DNA of 64,000 bases from Chalciporus piperatus (GCA_038093975.1 JBBPTG010000002.1:124001-188000), one strand, 5' to 3'; counted from the first letter of the stretch, positions 36,901 to 49,899 are shown. Notes: generated by a model not told the origin, from the letters alone. Translations and numbers: made by a program.

Positions 36901-38870
36901 ACAATCTCCTGAGTACGATCACCTTGGTTGACGAGCTGGACTTTATCCTCAAAACTCGAGCTAGGCGCTAAGGAAATATCGTCCCCAAACTTGACACCCG
37001 AGCCGAGCGAAATGCTCTTGGACCGTTTCACTGTCTTTTTCGGCGGATTGGTAAAGTGTAGCTTTCCCTATTACTGGTCAATAGGCGGATGGACTGGAAA
37101 ATAAGAGCACCTACCACACCACGCCGTCGCAGCGCCTCCATGAATCTGCTCATGGAATCACTTTGCAGCATAAACTTTGCATACAAATGACTTCCGCTGA
37201 GTGATTTCATCTCGTTATCAGCAACAAGCGGGGGAGATGTTAGATCAATGGTTATCAACGCCTTTACGGTGGGAAGTGCTCCACGGGAATAGTCGATGGT
37301 TACTGTGCGAATATGAGCGTAGGGCACTTGTAGGCTCTCGCAGGGATCGTCCTATTACAGTACGAGCATAAGAAGGATAAGATGAGAAGTATCGAGTGAA
37401 GCGTAACCAACGTTTTCGGTGACGACATTGACAAGGAACGCTTGTTTATCCATGACAATCCTATCGGTAGCAAGTGGCTGGAGGAAGACGCGTCCACAAA
37501 CGTCTATTTCATCGATGGGAAACGGTTGTGGACTGGAATAGACTCTTTAGCGGTGTTAAAGTTTCCTTGGTTGACCCACTGACTAGGTGATGTCACTTCT
37601 CGCGAGAGCATCGATAATTTGAGCCGCAACGTCATCCCAGAGTGTACCAGATGTCTTCTGTACGATATCGACTAGTTCCGCGCTACATTTGAACAGCTTT
37701 GGGGAGCCCAGAACCGCTTTCACAAATTTGATTCTTTGGAATTTTCCCTGCGAAGTGTTGTGGATAGGAGGTAGAAGTCTAGCAAAAAGGTTCAATAGCG
37801 CCTCGGCGAGTAGGTAATCTAGTGAAGGAGAGTTGTAAGCACAACCGTATCATCGGCAAAGGGGTGGAACGACCTTTAGTTCTGGATATTGCAGCCCCAA
37901 GCCGCTCACTGTTGACCAGACGTTCAGCTCCGGGGTACCCATAGCGATAAGAATATAGAGATTACCCCCCCAAAACCGCCTTGTCGCGGAGCGCGGACTG
38001 GATAGTGGGCTGCCTGATGGCAATTTCCGTCAAAGCATTGAATGCCTGAAAACAAACTGTTCGAGACCAAGAGGCGACGGCGCATATATGCGATCGTAAA
38101 CAGGAAATTTTCACGCACGGATAAGCTGAGGGGTATGCTGGGTGTTGGGAGTCCACGGGAGGAGTCCGAGAAGAAGAAATCACAGATAATACGACATAGA
38201 CTTTCCCAAGTTGTGATCTCGAACTCATCATGGCCTAGCGATCGTGAGTATGATCTCCAGGAAAATAATGGATGTACGCACTGTCGTCTTTCTGCTCCAA
38301 GAAATCCTGTGAGGAGCGTCCACGTCAGTGGTTGCTGTCAGCGGCGCTTTTTCAAACGTCTTACAAGCACTCCGGACAAGATGATTGATGCGGTTGCATC
38401 CCATGCTTCAGACAACTTTTCTTCTGAATTGGACGATGCATCGCACAACTTGTCCAGGACTGCAGAAAGGAGAGAGGAAGAGAGTTGCAATGTAGGCTGT
38501 AGACAAGCACCATATAATGGAAGCAGCGGCTGGCGGAGCACGGAGCGAAGCTTGTTTATCATCTGAACGGTGGGAGACGACGAATTCTGAGGAGAGGATC
38601 AGCAAGACATGGATGAGAAGCCCACGCTCATACCAGGAGCACCAAACACGATGCGAGATGACTGAATGCATCTTGTACCTGGCGATCGACGCCTTTCTTG
38701 TGCAAGGCTGATCTGAGGGCCTCGGTCGCTTGCAAGACACCCGACATGTCGAGACAACCCCAGGTCTGTCCTACGTGATGGTATTGGTTTGACCCTGACG
38801 CGGACAACTCGCGAAGATCTTGCCTTATCGCGTTGCTCTCAAGCAGCACGTGATATGTGACTTTGGTCAT
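33970..38870 (-). CDS. candidate meiotic chromosome axis protein, Red1/SYCP2-like (very diverged)
   Basis: I could join this 4.9 kb region into one gene of about 1,350 residues by canonical short introns. ATG at 38868-38870 gives MTKVTYHVLLESNAIRQDLR. The N-terminal third (to about 37500) is helical and Leu-rich (SSSLLSAVLDKLCDASSNSE; AFNALTEIAIRQPTIQSALR; RIKFVKAVLGSPKLFKCSAE), like an armadillo-type fold. Next (about 37500-37040) is a beta-rich module (VMDKQAFLVNVVTENDP; VPYAHIRTVTIDYSRGALPT; SHLYAKFMLQSDSMSRFMEA) resembling the PH-like domain that follows the ARM part in SYCP2. A long disordered, charged, Ser/Pro-rich middle (about 37030-34500) includes VVTIDLTLDE, a strong SUMO-interaction-type motif. 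The C-terminus (34490-33970) is amphipathic helix (EIIKGVSNRFEKVRKDVRKG; LEEAYHENAKAITRGWEDLI), like the coiled coil of axis proteins. Domain order supports Red1/SYCP2, but no residue-level family motif is diagnostic. Confidence 0.5.
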
Positions 38871-38887
38871 GTGATCGCGACGCGGGG

Positions 38888-38894
38888 TATAAGG
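38888..38894 (+). promoter_or_regulatory. TATA element in the 89-bp bidirectional promoter
   Basis: TATAAGG lies 66 bp upstream of the TEA-factor ATG at 38960. It sits only 18 bp from the start codon of the divergent axis-protein candidate, so the minus gene must use other elements, perhaps inside the TEA leader. Confidence 0.4.
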
Positions 38895-38959
38895 ATCTCG
38901 CGCGTTCGACTGTGAGCATCAGCGATTCCTCCCTCTCTCTTTGCACGACCTCTACTCCA

Positions 38960-40604
38960 ATGGAAACCCCCAAAGAAGACGTCAAACCGACTATCCACTC
39001 AGACGATATCGTAAATGTCCAGAGCGGTATCAAGCCCAAACACTCAAGATATGAAGATGTATGGCCGGCAGATGTTCACGCTGCCTTTATGGAAGGTTAG
39101 TCCGACGTCGCTCGTGTTGTATGGCACAGGGTGACGAGCGGTAGCTATTGCGCTGTACCCACCGATGGGGAAACGGCGTCTCAAATACTATCGGGTATCC
39201 ACTCGCACGGACGATAACAAAGGTTCCCCTCCCTCCGCCCGAGTTAGATCGTTCGGACGTTGCCAGTTGATCCAGGCCTATATACTGGAGAAAACTGGTA
39301 AAAATAGGTCCAGAAAACAGGTATCCAGTCATCTCCAGAGGCTTAAAAGAATCCACAAGGACAATCCCGCCAGTTTGTCCAACGTCACGTTCATCCTCAG
39401 GATTCACTTCTAATTGTTTTCACACTTAGTGCACGCTCTCTTCTCGGAAGCCTCTCAACCTTTTTCAGACAATCACACAGTAGCACACATCACGACAAGG
39501 CCAACTATCTCCCAAGGCATCCTCACTGGCACCAATCTTTCCTCTAGAGCGAGTCCACCGGAGAGCGAGTTCGACCATCCCGCTGCCACACACAATTCTC
39601 AAAACATGGCTACTAGTCTCGATCGTCCTTCCACTTTCTCCTACAATTCAGATTTGTCGTCATCTGTCAGCGGTGTGCCCAGAAAGCTGGAACCATCGGC
39701 GAACTTCTACGGTCACCCTTCCTTCATGCTGTCTCAAGAGAGCTTTTCTCTACAGGGATGTCAGACAGGTGCTCTGCACCATTCCAATGATCCTCTCCTC
39801 GAGTACCATGAACCATCGTTGTTCAAGGATGCGATCAGCGGAACTTTCCAAGCGAGTCCACACTTTAATACATCCACGTTCTCGATGTCAACGCACCGTT
39901 TTGTCTCCAAGCGTCCCGTGATTGGCCGACAACTGGACTTAGCACCTCCATTGTATCAGTCTCGTACAGCGTACCCTCCTGGATTCCAGCCTGCACATCG
40001 GACTGACTCTCGTGACAGTGCGAACTGCCCCTCGCTGGACGCTTCCTACTATTTCCTGGTCTCTCCGGACGAGCAAGTCCTTTATACCCCACCCCATTCT
40101 TTCCACTCCGACAGGCGACTCCTTAGCCAAGATCTTGAATGCGACTGGGCCTGGCCTCAAGATTCCGACGTATCTTTCTCTCCTTTCGTGACTCCGCTAC
40201 CCCGACGAAACGCCTTTGGCGAGATCCGCCTTCAGTACCCGCTGTCGATGTATCAGTTCAGTCCCTTATGTTCGGAAAGGAGGCTCGGCTCCCCTGAGTC
40301 CTACACGTCTTCATCCGAGAGCGACCCGGGATCGATGCTTTCGAGAGGGGTTTCGTACTCGACCCATCCTAGCGCCACGTCCCTTTTCGAGACCATGTCT
40401 ACAAGAGCTCCGATTTCCGAACAGGACGTGCCAGGATCATCATCCGAACACCTCGCGGCGCCACCCGTGATTAAACCCACACCACTGTACCCGCTTTCGT
40501 ACGTTCACTCTGACGACCCCATGGGCCTCCTTTCCGAGTACCAAACGACTGCTCTCCATGACTACTTCCCGACCCAAACGCTCTACCCGTCATCCCAGCA
40601 GTGA
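38960..40604 (+). CDS. TEA/ATTS-domain transcription factor (AbaA/Tec1 family)
   Basis: This is a DNA-binding regulator of the TEA/ATTS family, which in fungi controls conidiation or filamentous growth (AbaA, Tec1). The first ATG is at 38960 (METPKEDVKPTIHSDDIVN). The TEA domain is complete across one intron: YEDVWPADVHAAFMEG joins AIALYPPMGKRRLKYYRVST, then RSFGRCQLIQAYILEKTGK and NRSRKQVSSHLQRLKRIHKD. The RKQVSSHLQ recognition helix is near 39315. A second intron (donor GTTTGT, near 39374-39429) leads to HALFSEASQPFSDNHT and a long Ser/Pro/Tyr-rich activation-type region of about 390 residues. TGA is at 40602-40604. Length is about 520 residues. Family is certain; the biological programme is inferred. 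Confidence 0.92.
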
Positions 40605-40819
40605 TATCAAGTTTTCACTCCCGTTTTCGCCAGTTTCTTCTTGACGTGACCCTGTACGTGTAGCTTACTGTAAGGCTTCGTTTAATAATGCTCGTGTTTC
40701 GTGGCTGTGTAATGCGAGTGTATTTATGTACTGTAATGCACAGTCTTGACAAGAGGCACTCGTGGCAAAGTTAACTACCCTGGTAGGGAAGACTAGGGAC
40801 CACGCTAGCTACTACAGCG

Positions 40820-42859
40820 ATGGAACCACGACAAAACTCAAAGTCCATTCTCTCCTCACTGAAGGTAATGCCAGCCTGCAATATTCCACCGCACTGCAAC
40901 AACTCAAGTTGATCACATTCAATCCCTTGACAGCCACCCAGGATCAAGAGGCAGGACTTGCGCAAGGTCAGGGTTCTTTCCCCGATTAGACCCTGCGCAT
41001 TCCTAACGTTCAATATCCCAGTACTCATGGCTGCCTGATGTCTTGCGAGTGAAAGGCAGTGTACGTTGAGAAGCTCGCCGTGTTGGCAATGCCCGCGTTT
41101 ACAGTCCTGAAAAGATAATACCGCGCATTTTCGGTCCTGTCCTCACAGTGGCGATCTTCTCTGCGCTTGTGACATATGCATGGTCGCAGGGCACGAGAAT
41201 CCACCTCACGAATTCAGTGGTTCCTTTACTTTCCGTCGTGGTGAGACCATTCATTGCAGATCCAGAGACACCACCATGACCATGGACTAAATTCCACAAA
41301 AAGGTCGGCCTCATCTTGGTGTTCAGGTGAGTTTCACCATATACCGATCTCGTTGAACATGATCGCGAACAGAGCTACGATGTACCAGAAATGGGTAGGT
41401 CTATTTGGTCCAACCCTGCGCACAACAAGCCCGACGCGGATTTTCTGATAGCACTTCTTACGACCGTTACTGGGAAGGCAGGAAATGCTTCTCGACTCTG
41501 ACATCTAATGTACTGTGTTTCGCGTTATGTCCTGCTCCTGCTGAACAAACTGTTCAGGTTCGCAATCTATCTCGGGTGATTTGGGTCCACGTTGCCCTTC
41601 CTCCGGCAGCGAACGATGCAACCAATACCCGAGGCAAGATTCCAAGCCCACAACTCACCCACACTGAGCTCAAACGCCAGAAGATCGAAGCATTGCAATA
41701 CTGCGTCGGGTTTGTTTACGCAGTAAAGCACTATCTTCGCGGGGAGGATGGAGCGCATCACGCTGATTTAGCAGGAATTTTACCACATTTATCTGGAAAC
41801 GGAGTTCTTGGCGATACCACGAGCAGCTCTAAAATATCTCTATCCACTTCTCCATTGGACAGTGGTGCGAATGGTGGGCGTTCAATTGACGCCACGAAGC
41901 GGGTGAGGCGAAAACGCAGCAAGAGGAATGTAGATCCACAAACACACGCGGCTGGTTCCACCACGCCGCTTCTTAGCGACTCCTATGTTTCCGTCGAGTT
42001 CCAACCCTACACCCATGACATTTCGATTCCGCTTCCTCTGATGTTCGTGTCTTGGAAAGCTCGCAAGTTTGTATGCTCACGTCACACCGTTCAGTATTGC
42101 GCATGAAATTTCGCTTGCCATCTTCAGGTTCAAGCGTGAAGGTCTTCTAGAGACGGTTGGTCCCGCAGGTAAGAATGGTGACTTAATCCGTGTACGCAGA
42201 GCTGAAGTTCTTATTGTAATCATCAAGGTACAAATGCTATGAGTGGATTGTGAATTCCTCCTCTCTGTTGTCGCTGCGCCTATGCTAAACTTTTTCAGGG
42301 TTCAATCTATGGTCGATCAGATGACGAACATGGAACGGGTTGCGAACACGCCAATTCCCTCTTCCTGTTAGTATCCTGTTATGGTCATCTGACATTCGAA
42401 TCTTACAAAGGCGGCAGATGGTATCCATCTCAAGCAATGTGTAATGCTCTACCTATTTGCTCTCCCTCTTACTCTTATAAATGATTTGGGCTGGAGAACT
42501 ATCCCGATCGTTACCGTGGTTGCATTCACATTGATGGGTATCGAGGGAATTGCGGATGAGATTGAAATGCCTTTTGGTAAGTCTGGCTTCAGAGTGTCTT
42601 GATCGCTAACGCTCATGAAATATCAGGTTATGGGCGCCACGATTTACCCCTCGGTAAGCATATCTCCGCGTCAACATCACCATGCTGATTTGAGGCAGAA
42701 ACCTACTGTGATGACTTGAAAGAAGAAATCGAGTACGTGCACACCAATTTGCTCCGAGACTTGTCGCTTACGGTGCATGCGTACAGATATATGATTGAGA
42801 GGCTGGCGGAGGGTGGACACGGAGTAAACGAATTCGACGATGGGGAAGGCGATGATTGA
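40820..42859 (+). CDS. Bestrophin-like anion channel (RFP-TM/UPF0187 family)
   Basis: This is a membrane protein of the bestrophin family, usually chloride or anion channels in fungal membranes. Three small exons (40820-40864, 40934-40966, 41022-41060) give MEPRQNSKSILSSLK, PPRIKRQDLRK and YSWLPDVLRVKGS. A 54-bp intron (41061-41114) then leads to IIPRIFGPVLTVAIFSALVT, the first membrane helix. The family core follows: TSYDRYWEGRKCFSTLTSN near 41450-41510, VRNLSRVIWVHVALPP, and YCVGFVYAVKHYLRGEDG. A variable charged loop comes next, then the last helices near 42420-42560 (QCVMLYLFALPLTLINDLGW; FTLMGIEGIADEIEMPFG). Introns are frequent. TGA is at 42857-42859. An in-frame TGA after KGSV is intronic, not a defect. 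Length is about 480 residues. Confidence 0.9.
41373..41381 (+). other. possible 9-nt microexon in the bestrophin gene
   Basis: The exon ending at LVF-AG must join a downstream exon starting CACTTCTTACGACCG. A direct join gives FSTSYDRYW, two residues short of the family FRxxTSYDRYW. Nine bases AGCTACGAT, flanked by AG and GTACC, would give FRATITSYDRYW and restore the Arg. This is one reading among several. Confidence 0.35.
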
Positions 42860-42985
42860 ATGTTGATACCTGGCCATTTAATCTGGCCCAATACCTACCT
42901 GGAGGATGTCCATTCACGGAGATACCATCACTGCATTGTCTCGAATTTATAACCAGCAGGGGATCATCGTATTAAACCATCAAGT

Positions 42986-43990
<1,005 letters not shown>

Positions 43991-44118
43991 AAGCTGAGTG
44001 CGGTCACTGCCGGAGGAGAGGAACGAGCAGCATGACAATATTTCTCACGCTACCAATTCCCACATTTCCCAATACAAGTCTATCACATACAGCAATACTT
44101 GGTGTCATGATGCTACAA

Positions 44119-47100
44119 CTAACTGATATCGATCATCGAACGACGCCATCGTGAAGTAATTTGGTCGACCTTGAGAAGCACCCCAGCGGTAGCCCTCCGT
44201 AGCTCGGCTTCATGCAACCCACCAACCCCTGTGACACGAATGCCTTTCTCAAGTAAACCGAACACCTGCCCAGCCCATTCCCCTGTGCTTATCAATAGTG
44301 CAGTGTGTTCCAGACCGAGCGAACGGCCACCATCTAGTTCAATGCAGCCATCCAGAATGACTAGAGCCAAGTAAAGGGCCGATGTGAGCAATGATGCCTC
44401 CTTGCTCTTCTCGGGTCCTAGCGACTCGTCTTGATCGTCAAAATTGTCCTCAACAGGCTTGGCTATCTGTCTGGATCCTAGAGTAACCGCGAGCTCCAGT
44501 GTGTCGGGTGCGATGAGGGCGAGCCACTGTGGGGCATTCTGAGATGCATGCACGAGGATCGCCATCGCGTTCAAAAACGCCGACAGGATGAGTGGGTTCA
44601 GGATGAGACCTGTGCCGGCGCCACGATATTGATGTAAGACGTCACGATGAGCAGTCCGCTCCTCCCGCGTTTGTTCGTCACGGAGGAAGACCCAGAATCG
44701 GTTGATGAAAGGCATTATGAAGAATTCGGCAGCAAGGTTAGTGAACAGCACTACGCTAGGTGGGGGTTGCGGAGAGGAAATCACGGTTTCGCGACCAGCT
44801 GAAACTTCGGCGACCTTCGCTGGTCTTCTTATCCGTAACTGCCTTTCCCGAACCATTTCGGGGACCTTGTCAGCTGTGGCCTCTTGACTTCTATCGATGG
44901 CCATCCTTGTGATTCCTTCGACAAGAGGTTGCAAAGGACTTCCGGCTCTGACAGCCAAATATTGCTGATGCAAGGCAGGCGATAACATTTTGCTTGGAAA
45001 GGCGGTCCGTGAAGGGGCGGACGGTTGTAACGCTTCGGAATAGATAGGAAGAGACGCCAGTTCCCTAGCACCCAACGCCAATGCATTTAGCATCGCCAAA
45101 CGTTGGTCAGATGAATACTGGTTCTTGAAAAATTCCTCAATGATACACCTAGGACCCCTCAGAGATGGAAGCGTTCAAGTCGTGGAAAGTACCTACTGGG
45201 CAGCAATCTTTGGGCAACATGCAACCAAGGCTATCATGATACGCTGTTTCTTGTTATCAAAATCGTCAAGGTCGAATTTATCGTTGAGAGAGGTGAAGCC
45301 GTAGACAAGGTTGGCAGCGTTTTCGGCTGCAGGGAGGATCAGCACATGCGATATTCTGGACGAACCAATTTGAACTCACATAGTTCTGTCCCGTAATCGC
45401 GCTTTCTGCGGATCAGATCCTCACCGACATTGATGGCCATCTCCATCTTGTCCGCTTCCTGATTCTCCTCAGAGGACCCCACACCAGTACCCCGCACGAG
45501 CTCGCCCAACTGAGCTAGATACACAGGACGAGGTATCTTCTTCGTACCGACGCGAAGTGTAGGATCTCTCTCAATCTCCTCGAGTTCTGAGGGTGTGGGC
45601 GACGGCGAGCGCGAGGATCCCGGCGAGGCATAACCTGTCAAAGAATCATCCGAGTCGTATCCTGCATCACCCCGAACCTGTATCCTGGCCGCGAGGGCGG
45701 TTCCTTTACGAGCGGCTATTTCTGTCATCACTTCCGTGGAGACGTTCCCGACTGGTTCTACACGATCTCCCTCATCTCCCTCATATGTAGGCTCGAAATC
45801 AACATCCCTCTGGGCGCAGAGTTGTCTGATGTGTCTTGCCCAGGGTCTTCCATCCTCGTCTCCCTCCCAATCACCGAAATCCAGCTTTTTTCCGACCCTG
45901 TTGGCCACCACTTCAGCGACTAGCATACCACAGCGGCGTACAGAAGCGTCCAGATGACTGATATAAACTCCAACCGCAGAGATTATGGAAGGGGAACGTG
46001 CGATTGAGGCAAGTTCCGTCGAGGATGGCGGAAAGTGTGTTATGATGAGAAGCAGGAGTGATGAGATGTCTGAATAGACGCGATCAGTGAGGGACCATAG
46101 CTGTGTTGTTGAACTTACATTGATGTCGAGAAAGTAGGGAATGCTTTATGTGCTCTGTGGCACTCCACACGTCAGTAACGCGAGAAAGTAGGACCTCCAA
46201 AGCTAAAATCGCGGAAAATGATCAAAACGCGCTGTCAGAAGCATGAAATATGGAGTCTACCTTGTGAAGATCCTTTGGAACTTGCCAACCAACATACAAA
46301 AACTCGGGAATGAGCTTCACTCCAGGCTCGAGCCAAGATGACCGATGTAAAGCTATTCCAAAGATCATCGTCTGGCACAATGTCACCAACTAGATCGTGC
46401 AAAAAAGCTGCCTCCCGGCGTATGGTACCTCTGTCGCGAGAGGATGTATTCAACGGGGCCTCCAATGAAGTGAGTGATGATAACAGGGAGGTGAGGATGG
46501 CTTGTTGCGATAGCACAGAAGGCGACAACGCTATTATACGATTCCACAGTTTCTGGTACGACTTGACCTCCTTGCTCGCAAGCCTGCGTCGGATGGATGG
46601 TAGCGTGGAATGAAAAAATGAGGGCTGTGAAGGCGACAGACGTGACGTGCCCGGAAACGCGCCGACATTTACAAGTTTTGACAACAGTGGAGTCACAAGT
46701 GATGTATCGTCTACAGACGACAAATGTAAGAATTCAGAGCGCAATGTCTGACAAAAGGACTGACCTGTACCAGATTGCGTGGATTGTAGATAGATAAGAA
46801 GTTCAGTTCGCAAGCTGAGGTTATTGTAATAGTCAGGCATCCCAAGTTCAGCTGGTACGCCCCGTCCTTGAAAGGAATTGGCGACCTTGGTGGGTACTGC
46901 GAAGACATTGCGAAGGCAATCGTCCCAGGCAACAGACCTTTTTGCTGGATCGCGGATCGAACGGACAGCCTGAAGGAGTCTATCGACTGGATATTCCTTG
47001 CTGAGCTTCGCCAATATGTCCACACATCGGTGGTGTAAAGGGAGAGACAGTATCGTTGAATACGCGCATAGAGCCACATCGCCAGCAGCGGGGGATGCAT

Positions 47101-47410
47101 TTGAGAACGCGTCTGGGCAGAAGTACTGCAGAGTTAACGCGGAGCAATCTTCCTCCTCCAAGATTGTCTCCCATGTTGGAAGTATCGACTCCAGCAACGC
47201 TCGGTGGAATCGCGGAAATACCTTGGTGATGTCGAGTGTCACGTCTTCATCGGGCAAGGAATTGAATTTTCGGAATGGTGGGGGTAACAAGTTAGCCTTT
47301 GCCAGCGGAAAGCACAGAAGCGGGAGAAGGGTCTGAAATTCGGTGATCTGTGTTTGAAGTTGAGAGAGGACATCTTCTATGACCGTTATTCGCTTGTGGT
47401 CTGTGGACAT
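44119..47410 (-). CDS. TEL2: Telomere length regulation protein TEL2 (TELO2, TTT complex)
   Basis: This is the Hsp90 co-factor scaffold of the TTT complex that stabilises PIKK kinases (ATM, ATR, TOR). The first ATG is at complement 47408-47410 (MSTDHKRITVIEDVLSQLQT). The long N-terminal exon (46270-47410) codes for helical repeats (FHRALLESILPTWETILEEE; KEYPVDRLLQAVRSIRDPAK). The middle exon near 45390-46000 carries ISHLDASVRRCGMLVAEVVA and KKLDFGDWEGDEDGRPW, both typical of Tel2. It then has an acidic Ser-rich patch (GYDSDDSLTGYASPGSSRSP) like the CK2-phosphorylated linker that binds the R2TP complex. The conserved Telomere_reg-2 part follows (KIPRPVYLAQLGELVRGTGV). The C-terminal exon at 44119-45099 is helical (FIMPFINRFWVFLRDEQTRE). 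Length is about 1,000 residues, as usual. Confidence 0.9.
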
Positions 47411-47605
47411 GGTCACGGCCAAGGTGGGTCTATCTCAGATGAGGCTCCAGTTGATCAAACGCAAGGCAGATCTGGGCATTGTCAATGTGAAGCGTTCGAA
47501 CGAAACATACACATATTCTCGATCCAGAAGTTCAAGAGGTACAGGCAACAGACGAGAAATAGAAAGCGCCAGCATGAGAACAACAACACGAAACACAACG
47601 AACGT

Positions 47606-49534
47606 CTAACGAGAACTTATTCCAACCACTCTGAAGGCCCCATTCGTCAACACTCGTACAGTCACCCCCGTTGGTACCCAGTGTTCACCTCCATTCTCCG
47701 TGGGGGTCTCACCCTTGGACAAGAGCACTCCAACGGGAGGTCCACGAACGTTAAGCTCTCCTTTGGGGTCGCTGCCGCTTTCGATCGCCGCGTCTTCCAC
47801 ACCAGTGAGCTTCGCTTCGACGTTCACGCTTGGGGCGCCGGTGTGAGCTGCTTCACCCTCTCCAGAGGGCAGGGACTGCAGATCGAAGGCATGCGTAGCA
47901 AGAAGGGGGCCACTCGAAGACGGGTTAGTAAAGGCGTTAATGAGTGGCACCGAGAGAGCAATCCGCGCAGGAGTTAGCGCATCATCTGGCAACGAACCTA
48001 AACCCAAGTATTAATGCAGAAGTTAAGGGATAAAAGCACTCTAATCACCTCCGCTGACAACAACAGCTTTCATTGTACTTGCCATACGACCCATGACATT
48101 TTCGCGAGCGCCATCGAATACCGTACGATCCCACAAACTCTCTCCGCTCAAGAAACCCTCAGCTAGTGCAGCGAGTTTGTGCCTCCACGCGATGGGATAG
48201 ATGAAGGACGAGTTCGCGCGCGAGATGATCGCTTTCGATAGATCTTGCAAGTGGCCTGGGTCGACGAACAGCACCGTGGGCGACGGGATGGGGAGTTTGG
48301 TTGAGGAAAGGATGTCACCAAGATCATGTGCCCGATTGTTTGACTCCTTCGAATCGAAATATATGCGGGTCGAGTCGCAGGTTGCGAAGCTCGCACCTTC
48401 GAAGAGTGCAGTGTAGGCGACTGCTCGCCCAAAAGGAGTACTCAGAGAGTGTCCAGACACAATAGTGTCAAGGGTTGAAAGCGCTATGGATGGCGGGAGC
48501 AAGGCCCTGATCGCCGTAACACCAGAGGTGAAATTCAAGTGCGTGAAGCGCACTCCTTGCACCTTCCCGGAAGGTGTCTCGAAGAAAGCAAGGGTGAATG
48601 AATCGTTGGGACCTGAACTTCAGGTCATTTCAACTTCATGACTATTCAAACATACAACTTACGGGCTGTAGCAAGAGGGCTGTCTTCCGCCTTGGTACCA
48701 TCAGCCTCCACTTGGGTCCAACTGAGGAATTGGACCTGTTGAGCCGCCTGGGGCTCAATGTTGGTAGCGGGCTGTCCTACAACAATGACCTTGTGGTCGT
48801 GCTCCTTTGCGTCATAGAGAACCTCGAGGAGATGAGGCAAGAAATCCGCGTCAACAATAATAGCAGATCGGGGGTGGGCTTCCAATGCATGGGAAAGAAG
48901 CGTTCGCGAACTCAGGGTGATAGAGGTTATGGAATGCTTTGCAAGTGCGAGATCGGCAATAACAAACTCTGCATATTTTTCGCGTAAGGCTACCGAGCAA
49001 GAGGATGGGGGGGTACAAACTCACCAAGGCTGTCATTCAAAAGCAGCAACACAGTAGACTCTCGGGGCAGAAGTCGAGAAATACCAGCACCAAAGGCAGC
49101 GATGCGCTCGTTCAGTTTAGCGTTGGTGATCTGTGTGGTGAGGACGTGTAAATGCTGGACTGCGCATTCTGTCAGGTGCTCACCTTGGTAGACCAGAGTG
49201 TCCTCGGCGACTCGAATTGCGGCTTGACGACGTCGGTGACCAGGTCTATATCTTTCTCAGGTCTGACAGGGAACTGTATTCAGAGTGTATGAGATGCGTC
49301 CCTGAGGGAATGCAGACGTCGACATACCCTCCCCATCAGCCCAGTCCCATAATTCCTATAGACCGCACTTTCGCCGGGACACCTGACGCGTCCTACATCG
49401 CTCTGTCTGCCTAAGAGGATGGGGTGCACGAGCGGTTGTGGTTTGTACAAGTTTTGAAGGAGAAAGACCGAGACACCAATAAAACCGAGGAGAACCGTCA
49501 AGTCATCAGTGACAAGATAGTCTGACAGTGACAT
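47606..49534 (-). CDS. Acyl-CoA-synthetase-like AMP-binding protein lacking catalytic motifs (pseudoenzyme)
   Basis: The N-terminus MSLSDYLVTDDLTVLLGFIG holds one membrane helix and continues to QPLVHPILLGRQSDV, as in fungal long-chain acyl-CoA synthetases. The fold is followed by AFGAGISRLLPRESTVLLLL, then AHPRSAIIVDADFLPHLLEV and STPFGRAVAYTALFEGASFA, which line up with known ACSL blocks. The key motifs are changed. The P-loop TSGTTG region reads FFETPSGKVQGVRFTH. After MKAVVVSGG the YGxTE motif is replaced by NAFTNPSSSGP. After GELNVRGPPVGVLL, the TGD motif reads VPTGVTVRVL and the C-terminal hinge and lysine domain are absent; the protein stops at FRVVGISSR (47606-47608). Length is about 600 residues. 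It may be an ER or lipid-droplet protein with a binding or structural role. The frame is open throughout, so it is not an obvious decayed copy. Confidence 0.72.
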
Positions 49535-49891
49535 TTTGCTAAAGAAAGTCTCAGACTGGGAGTCAGATATTTATGTTATGGAGATGTGAAACGGACTGAA
49601 ACCAGCGAGTGACGTGCTGGTAACCACCGAACACAACTGCGGTCATTGCCGCTTAACCGGCTTCATTTTGTCATCACTACTCCCCGCATTCTCAAGGAAA
49701 GTACACTCCAAACCATCTTGACAGAATATGGATTCTAGTCAGCTACAGCTCTTATAATTCCATCCACACGATCACCACTCCGCTCTCAGCGCCGCAAGGG
49801 CTCAGGTTACAGCATGATCCGTGCACGATGAGCAAAGTCACGTGACAAACCCCTGTAGGAGTAAGACTTGAGATCGAAACATTCCCCCCTT

Positions 49892-49899
49892 TATTTATA
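49892..49899 (+). promoter_or_regulatory. TATA-like element of histone H1
   Basis: TATTTATA lies about 65 bp upstream of the H1 start at 49964, after a CCCCCCTT run. The rest of the 430-bp divergent gap to the pseudo-synthetase gene shows no exon. Confidence 0.45.

Noticed and set aside
41061..41114. In-frame TGA inside the bestrophin gene, suggesting a pseudogene
   Set aside because: A GTACGT...AAAAG intron of 54 bp removes the stop and restores the KGS-IIPRIFGP join typical of the family.
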